Shown here: one piece after another, positions 7,022 to 12,354 of the stretch | Numbering within the stretch: the stretch's first letter is position 1 | Layout of the letters: every line of letters starts with the position of its first letter | Source of the DNA: Myxococcales bacterium | GTDB lineage: Bacteria; Myxococcota_A; Polyangia; Fen-1088 | Direction: 5' to 3' | Assembly (NCBI GenBank): GCA_003170035.1 | Contig: PMZX01000301.1 | Location: 4,242 to 16,595 of the forward strand | DNA length: 12,354 bases | The notes under the pieces: model-generated | What the model saw: the letters and a program-made list of their open reading frames with translations, nothing else | Database searches by the model: none | What the model was told of the DNA's origin: nothing | Translations under genes and position numbers: made by a program

Positions 7022-7028
7022 GCTACGC
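7003..7028. terminator. Hairpin across both stop codons of two convergent genes
   Basis: Arms 7003-7011 and 7020-7028 are separated by 8 bases. They pair 8 of 9 in plus-strand RNA and 9 of 9 (one G-U) in minus-strand RNA. The stop codons of the lipoprotein gene (7019-7021) and the sigma factor gene (7023-7025) fall in or beside it. With only one base between the genes, this is the only structured element at their junction. It could act on both transcripts, but it lacks a U-run, so intrinsic termination is not shown. Confidence 0.35.
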
Positions 7029-7736
7029 GGCCCAGAGCTCGACGTCGAAATTCGCCGCTGCTCGCAGATCCTCGGCAACCCGTTGCCGGGCGTGATGCAA
7101 GCGGGACATCACGGTGCCTATGGGACAGGCTGCCGCCTCGGCGATCTCGTCGTAGGCGCAATCGTCGAACTCGCGCAGCGTGATGGCCTGCCGTTGCACA
7201 GGTGCTAGGCGGGACACCGCAGCCCTCACCAGAAGCTGCATCTCGGCGATCCCCACCTCGCGCTCGGGAGTCTGATCGTGGGCCGGCTCCAGCCTGGGCT
7301 GGCAGTCGTCGCCGCGCTCGTCAGCCACGGTGCCTTCTGCCTGGCCAGACCGCTTTCGAAGAATGTCCAGGCTGGCATTCATGACGATGCGATGAATCCA
7401 GGTGGTAAAGGACGCACGGCCTTCGAAGCGGTTCAGGTTGCGCCACACCTTCAACATCGCGTCCTGCACGGCATCCTCGGCATCGTCGCGATTGCGGAGT
7501 ACCTTCATCGCGATGGCCAGGGCCCGCGGCCGGACCTGTTCCAGAAGCGGACGCAAGGCCTGAGGATTGCCAGCTTGTGCCTGCTCTGCCAGAAGTGATG
7601 CCTCATCGCATCGCGCCACGTCTGCAGGCCTCTTGCGAGGCTGCAAATCCGCCACCGGCGACCGACCCGCCACGCTCGACTGTGGCAGTCTTGCTGCCAG
7701 GTCCGCTAAGGTCGCGAAATCCGTGGTTGAGTTCAT
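7023..7736 (-). CDS. RNA polymerase sigma factor, ECF/sigma-70 family
   Basis: This regulator directs RNA polymerase to a specific promoter set. Of its 237 residues, the first ~50 are a non-conserved extension. Region 2 (~60-130) follows, with the -10-recognition signature DAEDAVQDAMLKVWRN (85-100) and FTTWIHRIVMNASLDILRKR (110-129). An acidic linker separates it from region 4 (~165-220), whose helix-turn-helix reads YDEIAEAAACPIGTVMSRLHHARQRV in the usual ECF style. I start it at the ATG at 7736, which has a good GAGGGAAG ribosome binding site; a TTG at 7757 would add seven residues upstream of that site and is less likely. No anti-sigma gene lies beside it: the downstream neighbour is convergent and the upstream neighbour is the divergent DUF4175-like gene. 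It is not RpoD, because region 3 is absent. Confidence 0.9.
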   Translation of the reverse strand: MNSTTDFATLADLAARLPQSSVAGRSPVADLQPRKRPADVARCDEASLLAEQAQAGNPQALRPLLEQVRPRALAIAMKVLRNRDDAEDAVQDAMLKVWRNLNRFEGRASFTTWIHRIVMNASLDILRKRSGQAEGTVADERGDDCQPRLEPAHDQTPEREVGIAEMQLLVRAAVSRLAPVQRQAITLREFDDCAYDEIAEAAACPIGTVMSRLHHARQRVAEDLRAAANFDVELWAA

Positions 7737-7750
7737 GGCACTTCCCTCTC

Positions 7751-7780
7751 TGTGCAAAGCCGGGACCGACGCTTTGCGCA
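7751..7780. promoter_or_regulatory. Dyad upstream of the sigma factor gene, possible operator or leader hairpin
   Basis: Arms TGTGCAAAGC (7751-7760) and GCTTTGCGCA (7771-7780) are reverse complements at 9 of 10 positions, with a 10-base spacer. The centre spacing of about two helical turns suits a dimeric DNA-binding protein. It lies 15-44 bases upstream of the sigma factor ATG in the 141-base gap between divergent genes, so it could act on either. If transcribed, it would be a stem just upstream of the ribosome binding site. I could not place a convincing promoter for the sigma factor itself. Confidence 0.4.
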
Positions 7781-7862
7781 GAATCCGCCCCGCAAGCTGG
7801 GCCAGAAATGCTGCGAATCGCCATCAGATGGCGGATGGCACACGGAGGGCGCGGACTGTAAC

Positions 7863-7868
7863 TATACT
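7863..7868 (+). promoter_or_regulatory. -10-like box directly before the DUF4175-like gene
   Basis: TATACT matches TATAAT at 5 of 6 positions and stands out in this GC-rich gap. No good -35 box lies 15-19 bases upstream. Transcription would begin at about 7875-7878, on or just before the ATG at 7878, giving a leaderless message. This agrees with the lack of a Shine-Dalgarno sequence; the nearest GGAGGG is 28 bases upstream of the ATG. A small hairpin (CGCCAT, CAG loop, ATGGCG) lies upstream at 7819-7833. Confidence 0.35.
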
Positions 7869-7877
7869 TTGCAGTCC

Positions 7878-10871
7878 ATGACCGACATCGAACGGGTCCG
7901 CCTCTTTCTGCGCCAAGTGCGTCGGCGGGCCCTACTGGCGTTTGGGCTGCGCGCAGCGGGGTTCACGGCAGCGGTCATGCTGTCCACGCTTCTGCTGCTG
8001 GGTCTGACCGCCACGTGGATCGGGCCATCCGCGTCTTGGTGGACCGTGACTATCCTGATCCTGCTTGCTCTCCTGCTTTCGGGCTTGGCCGTGGTCTGGG
8101 GCTTGCCTGCGTGGCGGCTGCGATCCATGCGGGCCGTGGCAGCGTTTGCGGGTCGACGCCACCCGGCGCTGGCCAGCGATCTGTTGTCTGCTATCGAGCT
8201 TGATGTCGGTAACGACAACGAGTTGCCCAACGCCGGATCACTTTCCATGACCCGCGCCTTTTTCGGCACGGTGGCGGACGCGGCTGCGCCGCTCGATCCG
8301 GCGCGCCTGCTTCCGCTGCGAAACGAGGTTTGGGCCGGGCTTGCCGCCGCGCTGGCAACCCTGGTGCTGATGCTGGCCGCGGCCCTGTCACCCGGCACGG
8401 TCGGCCGCGGCCTGCACCTGCTCGTGCATCGACCAACCCGTTTTGAAGCTGCCACTGCGTCGCGCGACCCGCTGGTTGCCGACCTGCGCATCACCTATCA
8501 ATACCCGGCCTACACCGCGCTGGCGCCCCGGGTGGTGGAAGGATCCACCGGCGACATCGTGGCGCTGCGTGGAACGCGCGTGCAGCTCGAGATGCGACCC
8601 TTGCGCTCGACACGCGAGGCCCTGTTGCTTTTGGGCGAGTCGGGCGAAGGAGGCGAGATCCCGGCGGCGCTGGCGGCCGGCAAGTTGTCGGCCGGTCTGA
8701 TCATCAACGAAGACAACAGCTACCGCGTCTGGCTGTCGCCTCTCTTCGGCCGGCCGGTGCGCGAGGCGCGGCTCCATCGCATCGTGGTGGAAGCTGACCG
8801 GCCGCCCGAGGTGGACATAATGGCTCCAGCCGATCGCTTGGAATTGGCCGCGCCCAGACCGGTGGAAGTGGGCTACTCCGCCCGCGACGACTACGGACTA
8901 TCCCGCATCGAGCTCGTGTACAAGGTCAACAACGGGCCCGAGCAGCGAACTCCTCTCAAGGACGCGCAGGGCGCGCACGCGGTGCGCGGCACCACGTTGT
9001 TCGAGCCCACCACCGCCATGCTCACGCCCGGCGCGCGCGTGGCCTACCACATCGAGGCTTTTGACCGCGACGACGTCTCGGGCAGCAAGATGGGCGCCTC
9101 GCGCACCCTCACCCTGGTGATTCAGAATCCGCGCGAAGCCCTTGACGAGCACCTAGCGGCAGAACACGTGGTACTCGACAAGCTGGTGGGCACGCTCGCC
9201 GACCGCATCGAGTTTGGCGAAGCCGTGTCCGAATCGCCGCTCCTGGAGCGTCTGTGGCGCTGGCGCGATCTGCATGAAGCCGAAGAATCGCACCTGGTGC
9301 TGCTTGGCCGCCTGGTCGATGAGCAGCGGCGCAGGGCTTCGAGCAGCCGGACCTTGGTGGCCGCCCTGGGAGGCATCGCGGATCGGCTGGGACGGCAGAT
9401 GCGTGAGGAGTCGGACCTGCTCAAGGGCTTACGCAAGCAGGCCGATCAGGGCGCGCTGACCCCGGCGCGGCTCAACCGGCTGCGGCCGGCAGGCGCCCGC
9501 CATGTGGCCGAACTGGAGAGTGCCGTGCTGTTGCTCGACGATCTCATCGGCCGGCAACGGCTCGACGACCTGGCTGATCTGGGCAAGGAACTGACCGACG
9601 CGCACAAGCGCCTGCAGGATCTGCTGGCGCGCTACCAGGCGGCCGGTGACGAAAGCCTGCGCCGGCAAATCGAGCGCGAGATCCGTGAGCTGCGCGCACG
9701 CATCGCGGAGCTGGCGCGCAAGATCGCCGAGGTCAAGGCGCGCAACGAGGTCGCGACCGACTGGATGAACATGCCCGATCCGAAGAAGGCCATGGAGCAG
9801 GCCGCCCGACTGGATTCGCTTCTGGAAAAGGGCGACGCGCGCTCCCTGTCCGAGGCGCTGGCCGAACTGGGGCGTACCCTGGCGGCGCTCCAACAGGCGC
9901 TCGACAGGAACGCAGACGACTTCGCGCGCGAGCGCTTCCCCCAGGAAAGCCGGGCCCTGGCCGAGGCTATGAAGAAGATCGGCGATCTGGAGGGTGACCA
10001 GCGCAGCCTGGCCTCGGACAGCAGGGCGTTGGCCGACGGGGCCGAGTCGGCACAGGCACGCCGCATGGAAGCGCAGCTCGACGCTTTCTTGGCCAAGGCC
10101 AGGCAGAGCCTCGACGGCGTGCAACGGCGGATCGGAGGCGCGCCGCCGCGCGAGGCGGGTTCTGCCCTGGGCGCGGACCTGGAGCGCGTGCGGGACAACG
10201 TCCGGCAACTGCGCCGGCAGCTTCCGGCCAAGGAATGGGCCGAGGCACGCAAGGAAAGCGAGCGCCTGGTAGCCGGCCTGCGCCGCGCCCAGGGCACACT
10301 TGCGGAGCGCAGCGCTGGGAGGCCGACGTCTTCTTCCCTGGACAGCTATGCGCAGCAGGTGAGCGAAGCCGGCGCCCTGGCGCAGGACCTAGCCGCCGAT
10401 CTGGCCAGGCTGGTTCCGCGCGGGGAAGAAGCCCTGACGCCCGGGCAGCGCGAGCAGGCACGGGGCATGGGCGATCGGCAAGACAGCATCGGCGACCGCA
10501 CCGAACGGTTGGCCCAGGAACTGGACAAGCGCCAAGGCCAGGTGCCGGGTGGAGACGTGGCGAGTTCTGAGCTTGGCGGCATTGCCGGGCAGATGCGGCA
10601 GGCAAGCAAGGATCTGCGGCAGGGCTCTGCCGTGGAAGGATCGGGCCGCGCCCAGGAGGCGGCGGATCGCCTGGCTAAGCTGCGCGAGTCAATGGGCCAG
10701 CGCCCGCTCGGGAGCGCACGCTCCGCGCACGAGCCGGTGCGGATTCCCGGAGCCGACGAGTACCATGCCCCGCGCGAGTGGCGCGAAGAACTGATGGAGG
10801 CCATGCGCGAGCAGGCGCCCGAGAAGTTTCGCGATGAGGTGCGCCGGTACTACGAGGAGCTGGTGCGATGA
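7878..10871 (+). CDS. Large DUF4175-like membrane protein with a long helical region
   Basis: The protein has 997 residues from the ATG at 7878. Two hydrophobic helices (~27-47 and ~54-76) and a third at ~150-170 place the rest probably outside the inner membrane. Residues ~195-415 are a beta-rich region with the DUF4175-type motif SARDDYGLSRIELVYKV (334-350), which usually forms Ig-like modules. Residues ~420-940 are almost entirely charged helix with coiled-coil character (LRRQIEREIRELRARIAELA and similar), broken by TDWMNMPDP (627-635). The end, PREWREELMEAMRE followed by RRYYEELVR, is a well-conserved tail in such proteins as I recall them. Function is unknown. In other bacteria DUF4175 genes often sit near MoxR ATPase and von Willebrand-type genes; none is visible here. 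It is the first gene of an operon with the exported peptidase (ATGA overlap). A GTG at 7752 could extend the frame, but the added residues look non-coding. Confidence 0.8.
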   Translation: MTDIERVRLFLRQVRRRALLAFGLRAAGFTAAVMLSTLLLLGLTATWIGPSASWWTVTILILLALLLSGLAVVWGLPAWRLRSMRAVAAFAGRRHPALASDLLSAIELDVGNDNELPNAGSLSMTRAFFGTVADAAAPLDPARLLPLRNEVWAGLAAALATLVLMLAAALSPGTVGRGLHLLVHRPTRFEAATASRDPLVADLRITYQYPAYTALAPRVVEGSTGDIVALRGTRVQLEMRPLRSTREALLLLGESGEGGEIPAALAAGKLSAGLIINEDNSYRVWLSPLFGRPVREARLHRIVVEADRPPEVDIMAPADRLELAAPRPVEVGYSARDDYGLSRIELVYKVNNGPEQRTPLKDAQGAHAVRGTTLFEPTTAMLTPGARVAYHIEAFDRDDVSGSKMGASRTLTLVIQNPREALDEHLAAEHVVLDKLVGTLADRIEFGEAVSESPLLERLWRWRDLHEAEESHLVLLGRLVDEQRRRASSSRTLVAALGGIADRLGRQMREESDLLKGLRKQADQGALTPARLNRLRPAGARHVAELESAVLLLDDLIGRQRLDDLADLGKELTDAHKRLQDLLARYQAAGDESLRRQIEREIRELRARIAELARKIAEVKARNEVATDWMNMPDPKKAMEQAARLDSLLEKGDARSLSEALAELGRTLAALQQALDRNADDFARERFPQESRALAEAMKKIGDLEGDQRSLASDSRALADGAESAQARRMEAQLDAFLAKARQSLDGVQRRIGGAPPREAGSALGADLERVRDNVRQLRRQLPAKEWAEARKESERLVAGLRRAQGTLAERSAGRPTSSSLDSYAQQVSEAGALAQDLAADLARLVPRGEEALTPGQREQARGMGDRQDSIGDRTERLAQELDKRQGQVPGGDVASSELGGIAGQMRQASKDLRQGSAVEGSGRAQEAADRLAKLRESMGQRPLGSARSAHEPVRIPGADEYHAPREWREELMEAMREQAPEKFRDEVRRYYEELVR
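10854..10871 (+). promoter_or_regulatory. Ribosome binding site and ATGA overlap coupling the operon genes
   Basis: GAGGAG (10854-10859) lies eight bases before the ATG at 10868. That ATG overlaps the TGA (10869-10871) of the preceding gene. Both features fix the start of the peptidase gene and suggest translational coupling, so the two proteins are probably made in linked amounts. Confidence 0.75.
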
Positions 10872-12354
10872 ATCGGACCCTGTCGCTGGCCGTGGCTGCG
10901 CTGGCGCTGGCCGCACCGGTCCGCAGCGGGGCCGAGGAGGTCGTCGACGTCGGCGATGCAGAGGCGGTGGTCAGACTGTACGACGAGTGGCGCTTTCAGG
11001 ATGCGGATCGGATGTTGAGGGAACTCGGACAGACACATCCCGGCGAGGCGCACACGCTCTACGCCGAGGGCTACGAACGCTTCCTGAGCGGCGACTATCC
11101 GGCCGCCGTGGCCAAGCTCAAGGCCGCGGGCGCGGGCATGCCGGTCAAGGAGTTGTTGCCCCTGGCCGAGGGCGCGCAGAAAAGCATCGAGGGCCACCAA
11201 GAACGGCGCTCAGCTCACTTCCTGATTCGCTTTCCCCCTGAAGACGCCGTGCTTGCCGACTATGCCCTGGATACGCTGGAGGCCGCCTCCTCCGCTTTGC
11301 AGACCGACCTGGGCTTTGTCCCGACCCGCCCGATCCCGGTGGACATCCTGCGCAGCCCGTCCGACCTGGCGCTGGTCACCGCGCTGACCACCGACGACGT
11401 GGAGCGCACCGGCACCATCGCGGTGTCGAAATGGGGCCGCATCATGCTGTCCACCCCGCGTGCCATGCGGCTCGGCTACGCCTGGCTGGACAGCCTGTCA
11501 CACGAGCTGGTTCACTACGCGGTGGCGAGCGCGACCCACGACCGGGCGCCGGTATGGCTGCACGAGGGCCTGGCCAAGTTCCTCGAACATCGCTGGCGGG
11601 ATCCGCCCGGCCTGGCGCTCACGCCTTCGTTGCAGCACCTGCTGGCCAAGGGGCTGGCAACCCACAAGCTGATCAGCTTCGATGCCATGCACCCGTCCAT
11701 GGCCAAACTGCCGCGCGCCGAGGACGCCTCGCTGGCCTTTGCCGAGGTGACCACCGCCATCGGCCTGCTCTACGCGAGCGGAGGCATGCCGGCTCTACGC
11801 AACGTGCTTTCCATGATCGCGCTCGGGGCCGACGCGCGCATGGCGGTGGCACGCGCCTATGGCGGCAGTGGAAGCTGGGCCGATTTCGAGAAAGCGTGGC
11901 GGGCCTTCATGACCGCCCAGCACTACAAGGTCATTCCCGGTTTCGAGGCCGTCTCGCCCAAGTACCGCAAGGGCAGCGCCATCGCCGCCCGTCGGGCGCC
12001 GGTTGAGGACGAGGCCGCTCCGGAACGGGCCGGCGCCGAGCGCTTCCTGCGCCTGGGCAACATGTTGCTTCAGCGCGGCCGGGTGCGGGCCGCCAGTGCC
12101 GAGTACGAAAAGGGTTCCAAGGACGCGGGCCCGGCCTACTGGTTGTTTTCGGTCAAGCTGGGGCGCAGCTACCTGGCCATGGGCCTGGCTGACCGGGCGT
12201 TGCAGGCCGTGGCGCCCGCGCAGGCGCTCTACCCGGAAGTGCCCTGGCCCCACCTCATCGCCGGGCAGGCGCTTTTGGCCAAAGGAGACGCGGCTGGCGC
12301 CGTGGCGCCGCTGCTGGCCTCTTTGGCTGCCAATCCCTTTGACCCCAGCGTGCA
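10868..12354 (+). CDS. Exported HExxH metallopeptidase, peptidase MA-like, with C-terminal TPR-like repeats (3' end off the window)
   Basis: At least 495 codons are visible, with no stop before the right edge. A signal peptide (MNRTLSLAVAALALAAPVRS, residues 1-20) implies export. A short helical TPR-like pair follows (~30-108). The catalytic domain (~115-350) has HELVH at 212-216 (zinc ligands His212 and His216, catalytic Glu213) and WLHEGLAKFLE at 230-240, whose Glu233 is the expected third zinc ligand of a gluzincin. This is the layout of peptidase MA-like domains. From ~390 on, helix pairs such as RFLRLGNMLLQRGRVRAASA and AYWLFSVKLGRSYLAMGLAD look like TPR repeats that would bind partner proteins. 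It is coupled to the DUF4175-like gene, suggesting a joint role in the cell envelope. Substrate is unknown. All metal ligands are present, so it is probably active. Confidence 0.88.
   Translation, partial: MNRTLSLAVAALALAAPVRSGAEEVVDVGDAEAVVRLYDEWRFQDADRMLRELGQTHPGEAHTLYAEGYERFLSGDYPAAVAKLKAAGAGMPVKELLPLAEGAQKSIEGHQERRSAHFLIRFPPEDAVLADYALDTLEAASSALQTDLGFVPTRPIPVDILRSPSDLALVTALTTDDVERTGTIAVSKWGRIMLSTPRAMRLGYAWLDSLSHELVHYAVASATHDRAPVWLHEGLAKFLEHRWRDPPGLALTPSLQHLLAKGLATHKLISFDAMHPSMAKLPRAEDASLAFAEVTTAIGLLYASGGMPALRNVLSMIALGADARMAVARAYGGSGSWADFEKAWRAFMTAQHYKVIPGFEAVSPKYRKGSAIAARRAPVEDEAAPERAGAERFLRLGNMLLQRGRVRAASAEYEKGSKDAGPAYWLFSVKLGRSYLAMGLADRALQAVAPAQALYPEVPWPHLIAGQALLAKGDAAGAVAPLLASLAANPFDPSV

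Noticed and set aside
7752..7877. Upstream extension of the DUF4175-like gene from GTG at 7752
   Set aside because: The added 42 residues are Cys/Arg/Ser-rich and overlap the sigma factor's upstream region and the dyad; the hydrophobic N-terminus expected of the protein begins after the ATG at 7878.
9429..10208. 259-codon minus-strand frame opposite the DUF4175-like gene
   Set aside because: It is a mirror frame of the helical coding region, with no recognisable domain and no ribosome binding site that stands out.
1..12354. CRISPR array, tRNA or rRNA genes, insertion sequences, phage genes
   Set aside because: I saw no regularly spaced repeats, no tRNA-like cloverleaf, no transposase or integrase motifs and no terminal repeats with target duplications.

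Overview
This is a GC-rich stretch of chromosome. I see no mobile element, CRISPR array, tRNA or rRNA. GC-rich codon use, Pro/Ala-rich linkers, an AsmA-like/GT51 fusion and a large DUF4175-type membrane protein suggest a myxobacterium-like organism (Myxococcota, formerly Deltaproteobacteria). That assignment is inference from protein style, not from a marker gene.

Left part (1-5903): the 3' end of a plus-strand gene enters from the left edge; it has a long Pro/Ala-rich linker and a small conserved C-terminal domain. It meets, tail to tail, a minus-strand peptidoglycan-synthesis pair. Upstream in that pair is an unusual membrane-anchored protein with an AsmA-like body and a C-terminal GT51 glycosyltransferase (3636-5903). 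Downstream is a complete bifunctional class A penicillin-binding protein of the PBP1A type (978-3431). The 204-base gap between the two holds a protein-like reading frame resembling a leftover C-terminal tail, a near-perfect palindrome and a plausible promoter for the PBP. A long imperfect inverted repeat (869-972) fills the convergent gap at the left.

Middle (5904-7877): a DUF4380-like lipoprotein gene (plus) runs tail to tail into an ECF-type sigma factor gene (minus), with one base between the stop codons. A hairpin spans both stops. The sigma factor is divergent from the right-hand operon, and the shared 141-base gap contains a 10-base-arm dyad and a strong -10-like box.

Right part (7878-12354): a two-gene, translationally coupled operon (ATGA overlap). 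It encodes a 997-residue DUF4175-like membrane protein with a very long helical region, and a signal-peptide-bearing HExxH metallopeptidase of the peptidase MA-like type with C-terminal TPR-like helices, cut by the right edge.

Most recognisable products act in the cell envelope: two peptidoglycan glycosyltransferases (one also a transpeptidase), a probable lipoprotein, a membrane protein and an exported protease. The sigma factor would be a natural regulator of envelope functions, but nothing here proves which genes it controls. No complete defence or biosynthetic system is visible. The most unusual items are the AsmA-GT51 fusion, the membrane-protein/protease operon, the possible toxin-family remnant and several structured intergenic elements.
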